From Streptomyces hokutonensis (GTDB lineage: Bacteria; Actinomycetota; Actinomycetes; Streptomycetales; Streptomycetaceae), in the NCBI RefSeq assembly GCF_000376565.1, contig NZ_BARG01000062.1, positions 123,557-187,556 on the forward strand: a DNA stretch of 64,000 nucleotides. The letters run 5' to 3'. Of the stretch, positions 1-7,234 are shown piece by piece. The notes beneath the pieces were generated by a model, which saw only the letters and a program-made list of their open reading frames with translations, had not been told where the DNA came from and did no database searches. Each line of letters opens with the position of its first letter. Position 1 is the stretch's first letter. A program made the translations under genes and the position numbers.

Positions 1-414
1 GTTCTCGCCGGTGAACGCGTCCCAGGAGGTGACGACGTTCCAGGCCGCACGCCCGTCGGAGAGGTGGTCGAGGCTGGCGAACTGGCGGGCCACCTCGTAG
101 GGCTCGTTGAACGTGGAGTTGATGGTGCCGGTGAGTCCGAGGTGTTCGGTGACGGCGGCGAGCGCGGCGAGGATCGTGAAGGTGTCGGGGCGGCCGACCA
201 CGTCCAAGTCGTAGATCTTGCCGCCCTGTTCGCGCAGCCGCAGGCCCTCGGCGAGGAACAGGAAGTCGAACTTGGCGCGCTCGGCGGTCTTCGCGAAGTG
301 CGCGAAGGAGCTGAACTCGATGTGGCTGCCGGCCGCGGGGTCGCTCCACACGGTGGTGTTGTTGACGCCGGGGAAGTGGGCGGCCAGGTGGATCTGCTTC
401 AGGGGCTTGCTCAT
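1..414 (-). CDS. LLM-class flavin-dependent monooxygenase, N-terminal part (NtaA/SnaA/DszA type)
   Basis: First 138 residues of a luciferase-like (TIM barrel) flavin monooxygenase; the C-terminal two thirds lie outside the window. The stretch FNEPYEVARQFASLDHLS followed by GRAAWNVVTS is characteristic of the NtaA/SnaA/DszA/DmoA branch, whose members use reduced flavin and O2 to oxidise or cleave C-S and C-N bonds of small molecules. ATG at 414 is preceded by GGAGG eleven bases upstream and lies 19 bp after the stop of the preceding monooxygenase gene, so both are in one transcript. In this context (ABC amino-acid importer, GNAT) an organosulfur or S-alkyl-cysteine substrate is inferred. The family call is firm; the substrate is not. 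Confidence 0.85.
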   Translation of the reverse strand, partial: MSKPLKQIHLAAHFPGVNNTTVWSDPAAGSHIEFSSFAHFAKTAERAKFDFLFLAEGLRLREQGGKIYDLDVVGRPDTFTILAALAAVTEHLGLTGTINSTFNEPYEVARQFASLDHLSDGRAAWNVVTSWDAFTGEN

Positions 415-433
415 GTCGTACGGTCCCTCCGGC

Positions 434-1648
434 TCAGGCGTTCGCGGCGGCGTAGCGGTTGGCGGGGCGGGTGAGCCCCAGCAGGCCGCGCAGGGTGTCG
501 GCCTCGTAGGCGCGGCGGAAGGCGTTCCGGCGCTGGAGTTCGGGGACCAGCCCCTGGGTGATCGCCGGCAGGTCGTGTCCCGCGACGGCGGGCCGCAGCC
601 GGAAACCGGTCAGCCCCGCCGACTGCAACTCCTGGAGGAGATCGGCGAGTTGGACGGGCGTACCGGCGAAGATCCGGGCGTCGCTGGTGTACGGCTCCCC
701 CGCCAGGGCGTCGAGGCGCTCGCGGCGGGCGACCGCCGTGGCCTCGTCGTCGTCGAGGAAGACCACCAGGTCTCCGAAGATGTGCAGCGGTTCGTCGGCG
801 CGGCCCGCCGCGTCCTGTTCGGCGCGGATCTCCGCGACGATCGCGCGGGCGTCGTCGGTGTCGTGCGGGGTGACGTAGCCGATGTCGGTGGCGCGGGCCA
901 CCAGCCGGTACGGGATGGTCTGGTGGGCCAGGGAGCTGACGATCGGCTGGCCCTGCGGCGGCCGGGGGGTGATGGAGGGGCCCTTGACGCTGAAGTGGCG
1001 GCCCTCGAAGTCGATGTAGTGGAGCTTGTCGCGGTCGACGAAGCGGCCGGTGGCGACGTCCCGGATCTCGGCGTCGTCCTCCCAGCTGTCCCAGAGGCGG
1101 CGCACGACCTCGATGTAGTCGGCGGCCTCCTCGAAGTGCTCGGCGAGCCGTTCCTGTCCGGCCGGGGTGCGCAGGCTCTCCAGGCTGATCGGCGGGAAGT
1201 CGCGCCGCCCGAAGTGGTCGGCCTCGTGCGGGCGGGCCGAGAGCTGCACTCGTACACCGGCGCGGCCGGTGCTGACGTAGTCGAGGGTGGCGATCGCCTT
1301 GGATATGTGGAACGGCTCCGTGTGCGTGGACACCACCGTCGGGACCAGGCCTATGTGGCTGGTGAGCGGTGCGATGCGGGCCGCGATCAGTACGGCGTCG
1401 AGGCGGCCGCGGACCTGGTCGGTGCGGCCGTCCAGCTCGCCGTAGTGCGAGGACTGGAGGCCGAGGCCGTCCTCGAAGGTCACGAAGTCGAGGAGACCGC
1501 GCTCGGCCTCGGCGACCTGGTGGGCCCAGTAGGCGGCGGTGAACAGGTCGCGGGGCCGGGCCACCGGCTCGCGCCAGGAGGCGGGGTGCCAGCCGGTGCC
1601 GTCGAGGGCGACGGCGAGATGCAGAGGAGAAGGGGAGGTCGATGACAC
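434..1648 (-). CDS. LLM-class flavin-dependent oxidoreductase
   Basis: 404-residue bacterial-luciferase-fold oxidoreductase that would use reduced flavin supplied by a partner reductase; no reductase gene is visible nearby. The barrel runs from about residue 6 to 340, with FEDGLGLQSSH near residue 60 and a VVSTHTEPFHISKAIATLDY segment near residue 110 typical of the class. Start is GTG at 1648 with AGGAAGG eight bases upstream. It is the first of two adjacent monooxygenases and follows a short leader-peptide ORF. In Bacillus ytm/yxe operons paired or single LLM enzymes oxidise N-acetyl-S-alkylcysteines; the same role is inferred here. The family is clear, the substrate is inference. Confidence 0.85.
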   Translation of the reverse strand: MSSTSPSPLHLAVALDGTGWHPASWREPVARPRDLFTAAYWAHQVAEAERGLLDFVTFEDGLGLQSSHYGELDGRTDQVRGRLDAVLIAARIAPLTSHIGLVPTVVSTHTEPFHISKAIATLDYVSTGRAGVRVQLSARPHEADHFGRRDFPPISLESLRTPAGQERLAEHFEEAADYIEVVRRLWDSWEDDAEIRDVATGRFVDRDKLHYIDFEGRHFSVKGPSITPRPPQGQPIVSSLAHQTIPYRLVARATDIGYVTPHDTDDARAIVAEIRAEQDAAGRADEPLHIFGDLVVFLDDDEATAVARRERLDALAGEPYTSDARIFAGTPVQLADLLQELQSAGLTGFRLRPAVAGHDLPAITQGLVPELQRRNAFRRAYEADTLRGLLGLTRPANRYAAANA

Positions 1649-1723
1649 GAGTGGTGCCTTCCTGGAGGTCCGTACGAGATCGCCGGCCCTGGAAGCGGGC
1701 GCACGGCGGCTGGGGCAACGGGG

Positions 1724-1813
1724 TCAGGGGCGACAGAGCGCGCCGGCCACGCGCAGCAGGTCTATGTGCTGGCGGGTGGTGAGTCGCACGTGGAGGACAG
1801 CGGCGCCACACAT
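1724..1813 (-). CDS. putative leader (attenuator) peptide, 29 aa, internal to operon
   Basis: 29-residue ORF between the GNAT and LLM genes, with GAGGAGG seven bases before its ATG. It ends RQHIDLLRVAGALCRP, matching the core of two other short ORFs in this window (5688-5837 and 7006-7119). Actinobacterial genomes carry many short ORFs of this pattern upstream of sulfur genes, annotated as putative leader peptides, and Cys-rich upstream ORFs attenuate sulfur genes in mycobacteria. The Cys near the stop would let ribosome stalling sense cysteine. The 47-bp space before it shows no promoter, so it probably acts inside a transcript to set expression of the two monooxygenases separately. Confidence 0.7.
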   Translation of the reverse strand: MCGAAVLHVRLTTRQHIDLLRVAGALCRP

Positions 1814-1860
1814 GTGCTCCACCTCCTCGGACTCCGGCTTCATCAGGGGCAACCGCACGG

Positions 1861-2598
1861 CTATGCCGTTTCTTCCGGATCGGCGGCGGAAGTCGGGCCG
1901 GTGAACCGTACGAGCGAGAAGACCGTACGGGCGCGCAGCGTGAAGCCGATCGACTCGTACAGCCGGATGGCGTTGGCGTTGGTGGCCGCGGCGTGCAGGA
2001 AGGGGTGGTCGCCGCGTTCCTTGATGCCGGCGGCGACGGCGCGGACCAGGCGGGTGGCCAGGCCCCGGCCGCGGTGGTCGGGGTCGGTGCACACGGCGCT
2101 GATCTCGGTCCAGCCGGGCGGGTGGAGGCGTTCGCCGGCCAAAGCGACCAGTCGGCCCTCGTGGCGGATGCCGAGGTAGGTGCCCATCTCTACGGTGCGG
2201 GGAAGGTAGGGGCCGGGTTCGGTGCGGGCGACCAGGTCGAGGATCTCGGGCACGTCGTCGGCGCCGAGACGGACGGCCTCGGGGTCGTGCTCGGCCCGCA
2301 GAGCGGTGTCCACGAGCTGGACACCCTGTCCGGAACGGACGATCTCCCAGCCGTCCGGGGTCTCGCTCACTCCGCGCACGGCGGCGGTGCCGCCGGGTCC
2401 GATGAGCGTGGCCAGGTCGGCCCAGGCGCGCGGGTCGTCGTTGTCGGTGATGGCGTTGAAGCCGGCCACGTCGACCCGGTAGCGGGCGGCACGGCCGACG
2501 CGTTCGGCGAGGTGGGCGTGCGGGCCGGTGAGCGCGGCCCAGGCCGGGTTGTCCAGGACGTGGGAGGTGGTCGTTTCGATACTGGCGGTGGAAGACAT
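1861..2598 (-). CDS. GNAT-family N-acetyltransferase
   Basis: 245-residue acetyltransferase. The GNAT fold is in the C-terminal half, where TDPDHRGRGLATRLVRAV (about residues 170-187) is the acetyl-CoA pyrophosphate-binding motif A (R-G-x-G-x-A), followed by an NANAIRLYESIGF motif B. The N-terminal 120 residues resemble the extra half seen in FR47-like proteins. It lies between the importer genes and the monooxygenases. In S-alkylcysteine salvage (the ytm/yxe/sna systems of Bacillus) an N-acetyltransferase acts before the flavin monooxygenase, so the same order is inferred here. Amino-acid N-acetylation is therefore the best guess; another amine substrate is possible. Confidence 0.85.
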   Translation of the reverse strand: MSSTASIETTTSHVLDNPAWAALTGPHAHLAERVGRAARYRVDVAGFNAITDNDDPRAWADLATLIGPGGTAAVRGVSETPDGWEIVRSGQGVQLVDTALRAEHDPEAVRLGADDVPEILDLVARTEPGPYLPRTVEMGTYLGIRHEGRLVALAGERLHPPGWTEISAVCTDPDHRGRGLATRLVRAVAAGIKERGDHPFLHAAATNANAIRLYESIGFTLRARTVFSLVRFTGPTSAADPEETA

Positions 2599-2631
2599 CG
2601 GGTGACGGCTCCGGTACTGGTCGCACGGGTC

Positions 2632-2662
2632 GGGGACCCCGCCGGGGTGCGGCGGGGTCCCC
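2632..2662 (-). terminator. GC hairpin between substrate-binding protein and GNAT genes
   Basis: Perfect 12-bp inverted repeat (GGGGACCCCGCC, 7-nt loop, GGCGGGGTCCCC) 18 bp after the binding-protein stop. There is no T-run, as is usual in Streptomyces. Because the downstream genes continue in the same direction, it may be a partial terminator or an mRNA-stabilising stem that makes the binding protein more abundant than the enzymes. Confidence 0.55.
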
Positions 2663-2679
2663 TTGCTGGGAGGGGTGGG

Positions 2680-3708
2680 TCAGGAGTCGGTCTTCGGCAG
2701 TCCGGGCGGGTTGATCTCGGACTTGGCGACGGCCTCGTTGGAGAGGTTCCAGGCGGCCAGCCACTTGGCGTACTGACCGTTCTTGATCAGGTAGTTGATG
2801 GCGTCCGCGAGGGGCTTGGCGAGGCCGCTGTTCTTCTTCGCCGTGGCCGCGATCAGGCCCTGGAGGGTGGATCCGGCACCGGAGTACGTGCCCGCGTTGC
2901 GGACCGCCTTGGCCGTCCCCTTGGTCGAGGAGACCTGGTAGGCGACCGAGGGGTTCGGGGAGAGGTAGGCGTCGATCTTCCCGGAGGCCAGCGCGAGGTA
3001 GGTGCTGTTGTTGTCCTGGAAGTACTTGACGGTGAGCGCCTTCTTGCCCTCGGCGGCCAGCTTCTTCTTCCACTCCAGGAGGATCCGCTCCTGGTTGGTG
3101 CCGGCGCCCACGGCGACGGTCTTGCCGGCGAGGTTCTCGTAATTGCCGTCGAAGTTCCAGGAGTTGTCGGCCTTCACCGCGAAGCCGAGGTTGTCCTCGC
3201 GGTAGGAGGCGAACTCGTACTTCGCCTTGCGCTCCTCGGTGTCGGTGACGTTGGAGAAGGCGACATCGACCTTGCCGCTGTCCAGGCCGATGAAGAGGTT
3301 CTCCCAAGTGGAGTTCTTCAGCTCCGGCTTGAGACCGAGGACGGCGGCGACCAGGCGGGCGATGTCGGTCTCGGAGCCGGTGAGGGTCTTCTGGTCCGAG
3401 CCGACGTAGCCGAGCGGCGGGGATCCGGCCGGCAGGAAGCCGACGCCGATCTCCAACTTGCCGCTCTTCGCTATGGACTTGGGCAACTCGGCGCTGATCG
3501 ACTTCACTTCGGCGACCTTGAGCTTCGCCTCCTTGGCGGCACCGAGGGAGAAGGCGCCCACGGTGACCGTGCCGGAGGCGGCACTGCCGGACGTGGTGGC
3601 CGCGTCACTGTCGCCGCCGCAGGCCGCGAGACCACCGGCGAGGGAAGCGAGGACGGTTCCCGCGGTGAGTCCGCGAGTGATTCTGCTGCGCAGGCTGAGA
3701 GTAGACAT
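2680..3708 (-). CDS. ABC importer substrate-binding lipoprotein (polar amino acid / cystine type)
   Basis: 342-residue type-3 solute-binding lipoprotein. The signal peptide ends in the lipobox LAAC with the acylated Cys at residue 30. The SBP_bac_3 domain runs from about residue 80 to 320, with GVGFLPAGSPPLGY, DIARLVAAVLGLKPEL and GKVDVAFSNVTDTEERK typical of the family. It would bind an amino acid outside the membrane and pass it to the permease encoded upstream. It follows the ATPase gene by about 50 bp. Adjacent acetyltransferase and monooxygenases suggest a modified sulfur amino acid (cystine or S-alkylcysteine) rather than a common amino acid; that is inferred, not read from the pocket. 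Confidence 0.9.
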   Translation of the reverse strand: MSTLSLRSRITRGLTAGTVLASLAGGLAACGGDSDAATTSGSAASGTVTVGAFSLGAAKEAKLKVAEVKSISAELPKSIAKSGKLEIGVGFLPAGSPPLGYVGSDQKTLTGSETDIARLVAAVLGLKPELKNSTWENLFIGLDSGKVDVAFSNVTDTEERKAKYEFASYREDNLGFAVKADNSWNFDGNYENLAGKTVAVGAGTNQERILLEWKKKLAAEGKKALTVKYFQDNNSTYLALASGKIDAYLSPNPSVAYQVSSTKGTAKAVRNAGTYSGAGSTLQGLIAATAKKNSGLAKPLADAINYLIKNGQYAKWLAAWNLSNEAVAKSEINPPGLPKTDS

Positions 3709-3760
3709 GGCTGTTCCTAGGCTCGGTGTTGAGGGCTTGTGAAGGTGAAGAAGGGGTGGC

Positions 3761-4558
3761 TCAGAGGACCTTGCTGAGGAAGTCCCTGGTCCGTTCGTGC
3801 TGTGGCTTGTCGAGGACCTCGTGCGGCGGGCCCTGTTCGACGATCTTTCCGCCGTCGATGAAGACGACCCGGTCGGCGACCTCGCGGGCGAAGCCGATCT
3901 CGTGGGTGACGATGACGAGGGTGGTGCCGCTGGTCGCCAAGTCCTTGATGACGGACAGGACTTCGCCGACGAGTTCGGGGTCGAGGGCGGAGGTCGGCTC
4001 GTCGAAGAGGATGACGCCGGGCCGCAGGGCGAGGGCGCGGGCGATGGCGACGCGCTGCTGCTGGCCGCCGGAGAGCTGCCTCGGATAGGCGCCGGTCTTC
4101 TCGGCGAGACCCACGCGGCCGAGCAACTCCCTTGCCAGTTCCAGGGCTTCGGGCTTGCCGAGCCTGCCGGTGGCGACCGGGGCGGCGGCCACGTTGTCCA
4201 GGACGGTCAGGTGCGGGAAGAGGTTGAAGTTCTGGAAGACGAACCCGATCCGGCTGCGCTGCGCGAGGATGGCGCGTTCGCTCAACTCCTTGAGCCGTCC
4301 GCCCTGTTGCTTCACCCCGATGAGCTCGCCGTTGACGCTGACGTAGCCGATCTCCGGCTTCTCCAGGTGATTGATGACCCGCAGCAGCGTGGACTTGCCG
4401 GAACCGGACGGGCCGAGGATCACGGTGACCTCGCCGGGCCGCACCGTGAGGTCGACGCCGTCCAGCACCCGGTGGGCGCCGTACCACTTGTGGACGTCGT
4501 GCACCTCTACGGCGGCGGGTGTGATGTCCGCCAGCGGTTCGACGGTGTTCGTGGTCAT
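3761..4558 (-). CDS. amino-acid ABC transporter ATP-binding protein
   Basis: 265-residue ATPase of a polar-amino-acid ABC importer (GlnQ/TcyC type). Walker A GPSGSGKST at residues 49-57, Q-loop FVFQNFNLFPH near 107-117, signature LSGGQQQ at 162-168, Walker B plus D-loop ILFDEPTSALDP near 183-194, and the switch His in THEIGFARE. Compared with typical GlnQ it has a short insert (GVKQQGGRLKE) before the Q-loop. Its ATG overlaps the permease stop by 4 bp (ATGA), so translation is coupled. It energises uptake by the permease at 4555-5535. Confidence 0.93.
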   Translation of the reverse strand: MTTNTVEPLADITPAAVEVHDVHKWYGAHRVLDGVDLTVRPGEVTVILGPSGSGKSTLLRVINHLEKPEIGYVSVNGELIGVKQQGGRLKELSERAILAQRSRIGFVFQNFNLFPHLTVLDNVAAAPVATGRLGKPEALELARELLGRVGLAEKTGAYPRQLSGGQQQRVAIARALALRPGVILFDEPTSALDPELVGEVLSVIKDLATSGTTLVIVTHEIGFAREVADRVVFIDGGKIVEQGPPHEVLDKPQHERTRDFLSKVL

Positions 4559-5535
4559 ACGGCGGTCTCCCTGCGGATGCGGGCCCGCAGATCGGTGACA
4601 CCGTTGCGGAGTTTCTGGATCGGGGTGGGCGGCAGGGAGCGGGTGGCGCCCCGAGCGTAGTGACGCTCGACGTAGAACTGGACGACCGACACGACGCTGG
4701 TCAGGATCAGGTACCAGACGGTGACGACCAGGAGCAGCGGCACGATGTCGCCGGGGTAGGTGGAGCCCATCGTCTGCGCGGAGCCGAACAGGTCGAGCAG
4801 CGAGACGTAGAAGACCAGTGAGGTGCTCTTGATCAGGCCGATCAGCTGGTTGACGTAGTTCGGGGTGATGGAGCGCAGCGCCTGCGGGAAGACGATTCTG
4901 CGGAACTGGTAGCCCTTGGGGAGGCCGAGGGCGGAGGCCGCCTCGTGCTGGCCCTGGTCGACGGAGAGGATGCCGCCGCGGACCACTTCGGCCGCGTACG
5001 CCGCCTCGTTGAGGCTGAGTCCGACGACGGCGACGACCATGTCGGTGGCCAGCTTCGACTCGTCGAAGGAGAAGAAGGCGGGGCCGAACGGGACGCCGAT
5101 GCTGAGCGTCTGGTACAGGGCGCTGAAGTTGTAGAGGAAGATCAGCACCACGATGAGCGGGATCGAGCGCAGCGCCCACACATAGGTCCAGCTCGCGGCG
5201 CGCAGCACGGGGCTCTTCGACAGCCGGGCCAGGGCGAGCAGGATGCCGCCGAGGAGGCCCAACACCGCGCTGAGCGCGGTCACTTCGAGCGTGATGACGA
5301 GTCCGTCGAGGATCGTCGGGCGCAGGAACCAGTAGCCGAAACGGTCCCACTGGTAGAAGGAGTTGGTGACCAGTCCGTGGACGAACTGGGCGATCAGCAC
5401 CAGCACGACCAGCGTGACGATCCACCGGCCGGGCCGGCGCAGCGGCTGAACTCGCTGCGCCGTCAGGGGTTTTGACGGTGTGTCGGCCGAGGGGGCTTCG
5501 GCCAGGGACACGGTGGTGCCTGGGGGTTCACTCAT
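4555..5535 (-). CDS. amino-acid ABC transporter permease (HisM/TcyB type)
   Basis: 326-residue integral membrane permease with about five or six helices. The EAA loop that docks the ATPase is visible as EAASALGLPKGYQFRRIVFP, followed by QALRSITPNYVNQLIGLIKSTSL, diagnostic of amino-acid permeases. The ATG at 5535 (GGAG eleven bases upstream) was preferred to an earlier in-frame ATG at 5640, because the extra 35 residues are Pro/Arg-rich and unlike the family. Only one permease gene is present, so the channel is probably a homodimer. It is the first structural gene after the Cys-containing leader peptide. Confidence 0.92.
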   Translation of the reverse strand: MSEPPGTTVSLAEAPSADTPSKPLTAQRVQPLRRPGRWIVTLVVLVLIAQFVHGLVTNSFYQWDRFGYWFLRPTILDGLVITLEVTALSAVLGLLGGILLALARLSKSPVLRAASWTYVWALRSIPLIVVLIFLYNFSALYQTLSIGVPFGPAFFSFDESKLATDMVVAVVGLSLNEAAYAAEVVRGGILSVDQGQHEAASALGLPKGYQFRRIVFPQALRSITPNYVNQLIGLIKSTSLVFYVSLLDLFGSAQTMGSTYPGDIVPLLLVVTVWYLILTSVVSVVQFYVERHYARGATRSLPPTPIQKLRNGVTDLRARIRRETAV

Positions 5536-5687
5536 GGTGGGCTCCGGCGGGTTCACAGACCCCGGTCCGTGGCGGTGGGCGCGCGACGGCGGACGGCACG
5601 CGCGGGTGCGCGGGACCGGGGGCGGGGAGGGGGCAGGCACACCGACGGGATCGGGTGTGCGTCAGAGGTGCGTCGGCCGACTGGTCG

Positions 5688-5837
5688 TCAGGCCCGACAG
5701 CGGGCGCGGCCCGGCGCGGTACACAGTGCGCTGCTGACCCGGAGCAGATCGACAGCGCGGTCGGCGACGAACAGGTTGGCGTACGACCGTACGCAGCCCT
5801 GCGGGCGGCATGTGGCCGTCCTGGGAGCTGCGTACAT
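5688..5837 (-). CDS. putative Cys-rich leader peptide, 49 aa, upstream of ABC importer
   Basis: 49-residue ORF with four Cys (10, 15, 39, 47), preceded by AGGTGA. It contains the shared core AVDLLRVSSALC and ends with a second Cys-Arg. It lies 152 bp upstream of the permease ATG, downstream of a good promoter, the expected position for a translation-controlled attenuator or translational coupler. The four Cys codons support cysteine sensing of an organosulfur operon. The start cannot be shortened: no other ATG, GTG or TTG lies in frame before the conserved core. No protein function is expected beyond regulation. Confidence 0.65.
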   Translation of the reverse strand: MYAAPRTATCRPQGCVRSYANLFVADRAVDLLRVSSALCTAPGRARCRA

Positions 5838-5989
5838 GGCGTCACCTGTCACTGTTCCGGCCCCGCAGGGCCTCGCGCTTACCGAAACGTCATCCGGTCC
5901 GGTCGTCACCTGGGGCACCCCACCGCGTGCGAGGGTTGCCGGTCAGCAAGCCAGGGCTTGTCGCTGACACTCATGACCGTTCTGGCCGT

Positions 5990-6020
5990 AAGTTAAGACA
6001 ATTGCCCGAACGAATGTCAA
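5990..6020 (-). promoter_or_regulatory. promoter of the ABC importer / monooxygenase operon
   Basis: Consensus -35 TTGACA (6020-6015) followed after 19 bp by TAACTT (5995-5990). It begins 35 bp after the stop of the upstream glutathione-transferase-like gene and about 150 bp before the leader peptide. It is the most consensus-like housekeeping promoter I see in this part of the window. Confidence 0.5.
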
Positions 6021-6054
6021 CGGCCGTCCAGCAAGTGGACGGCGAAGACGCCGC

Positions 6055-6939
6055 TCAGCTGCGGCAAGCTCCCGTTTCGTCCGCGGCATGGGCTGCCCAG
6101 TCCAGGATCTGGACGGCGGCACCGGCGGCCTCCAGGCCCTGGCAGCGGGCGTGGTGGCGGCGGGCGATGCCGTCGAGGTCGAGGTGGGTGCCGAAGGCCG
6201 GGTGGGCGGCCAGCCGGCGGGCGTAGGCCCACAGGTGGGAGTGGTCGGCGATGCGCTGCACGGCGGCGGCGTCCAGGTGGTAGCGGTGCACGGTGTCGAG
6301 TTGCACCAGCGTCACCCACAACTCCACGTCCGCGGCGGTGAGTTCGTCGCGGATCATGTGCTCGCGGCCGTCCAGCCAGCGGTCGAGCGAGCCCAGCGTC
6401 TCGAGCAGCCGGCCGAGGGCTTCGTCGCGCTCGGCCTGTTCGCCAGCGGCCGCGCCGGCGCGCTGTGCCGCTTCCTCGATGCCCTGCGCGCAGAGCCGCT
6501 CGACGGCCTCGATCTCCGACTCGGCGCCGCACGGATAGAGCTCGGGTCCGCCCGCGCCGAAGTGCCGGGCGAGGTCACGGGTGATGTCCGGGGCGTGGGT
6601 GCTGACGATGCGGCCGGACCAGTCGTCGCTGAGCACGGGCGCGGCGGCGGGTCCGGAGTAGCGGTGGGCGCTCGCCTCGTAGAGCGGGCGCAGCGCGGAG
6701 TGTCCACCACTCGGACAGTCGGGCACGGCGGACAGGAACACGGCCGGACAGCTCTCGTGGAGGCCGAGCAGGCTGTGGGTGACGGCGATGCGCAGGCCGT
6801 CGGCGCAGGCGGTGGACAGGTGGAGGCGGTAGCGGCGCGGCACGGCGTAGTGCCCGCTGCGCGCGTCGCTCCCGATCCGGCCCCGGAACTGGGGGGCGGA
6901 GCGGGGTGAGGGGACGGCGGCGAGAGGCGTGACGGACAT
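6055..6939 (-). CDS. glutathione S-transferase-like protein, ECM4 / glutathionyl-hydroquinone reductase family
   Basis: 294-residue thioredoxin-fold plus all-helical GST protein. The helical half is recognisable: IEAVERLCAQGIEEAAQRAG, then LGSLDRWLDGREHMIRDELT and TAADVELWVTLVQLDTVHRY, matching the LTEADIRLFxTLxRFD motif of ECM4/YqjG enzymes. The N-terminal catalytic motif, normally CPWAHR, is here TACADGLRIAV; the Cys survives but Pro-Trp is lost. Actinobacteria use mycothiol instead of glutathione, so a mycothiol-dependent reductase or a sulfur-related variant is possible. It has its own leader peptide (7006-7119) upstream, tying it to the same control as the importer operon. Confidence 0.7.
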   Translation of the reverse strand: MSVTPLAAVPSPRSAPQFRGRIGSDARSGHYAVPRRYRLHLSTACADGLRIAVTHSLLGLHESCPAVFLSAVPDCPSGGHSALRPLYEASAHRYSGPAAAPVLSDDWSGRIVSTHAPDITRDLARHFGAGGPELYPCGAESEIEAVERLCAQGIEEAAQRAGAAAGEQAERDEALGRLLETLGSLDRWLDGREHMIRDELTAADVELWVTLVQLDTVHRYHLDAAAVQRIADHSHLWAYARRLAAHPAFGTHLDLDGIARRHHARCQGLEAAGAAVQILDWAAHAADETGACRS

Positions 6940-7005
6940 GGGACTCCCCGGGTACGGGCGCGTGGACGTACGCGCGGCGGAAGCGTCGTCGAACGGTGGA
7001 GGGGC

Positions 7006-7119
7006 TCAGCGCAGTGGGCTCATGGCGCTGCAGACCCGCAGCAGATCGATGTGACGGCGGGAGGTCAGAAGGGGCGAACGGTCCACTCGGCTGGTGGTGA
7101 CCGGCTCAAGGCGCCCCAT
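7006..7119 (-). CDS. putative leader peptide, 37 aa, upstream of GST-like gene
   Basis: 37-residue ORF beginning ATG at 7119 and containing SRRHIDLLRVCSAMSPLR at its end. The HIDLLRV core matches the peptides at 1724-1813 and 5688-5837; Cys occurs within the core (RVCSA) rather than at the end. The stop is 66 bp upstream of the GST-like ATG. Its spacing and motif indicate a cis-acting attenuation leader. It is too short for automatic callers and was found by translating the minus strand by eye. Confidence 0.65.
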   Translation of the reverse strand: MGRLEPVTTSRVDRSPLLTSRRHIDLLRVCSAMSPLR

Positions 7120-7182
7120 GTTTCCCTACCTGTTCACTAGGATTCCCTACTGGAGTGTCGATCCACCGTCGCCCGGGGTCAA
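7118..7182 (-). promoter_or_regulatory. promoter/operator region with repeated GTAGGGAA boxes
   Basis: Upstream of the leader ATG, minus strand, there is TTGACC (7182-7177) with a weak -10-like GACACT 17 bp downstream, then two GTAGGGAA boxes 24 bp apart. The first forms TAGG-GAAT-CCTA, a small palindrome. The arrangement suggests a repressor or activator site for the leader/GST transcript. Confidence 0.4.
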
Positions 7183-7188
7183 GAGGGC

Positions 7189-7223
7189 GTCCACGGGTCG
7201 GGCACTGGTCCCGACCCGTGGAC
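7189..7223 (-). terminator. rho-independent-type hairpin after the lyase gene
   Basis: Perfect 14-bp inverted repeat (arms 7189-7202 and 7210-7223, 7-nt loop) beginning 12 bp downstream of the lyase stop. No T-run. It separates the polysaccharide operon from the GST/leader promoter. Confidence 0.7.
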
Positions 7224-7234
7224 AGGCCGGGCCG

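Noticed and set aside
218..1645. 475-codon plus-strand ORF opposite the first monooxygenase genes
   Set aside because: It mirrors the minus-strand LLM genes, is rich in Arg/Gly/Val typical of antisense high-GC frames, and has no domain motifs.
3717..4601. 294-codon minus-strand ORF overlapping the ABC ATPase
   Set aside because: Out-of-frame shadow with no motifs; the Walker A, signature and Walker B motifs lie in the 3761-4558 frame.
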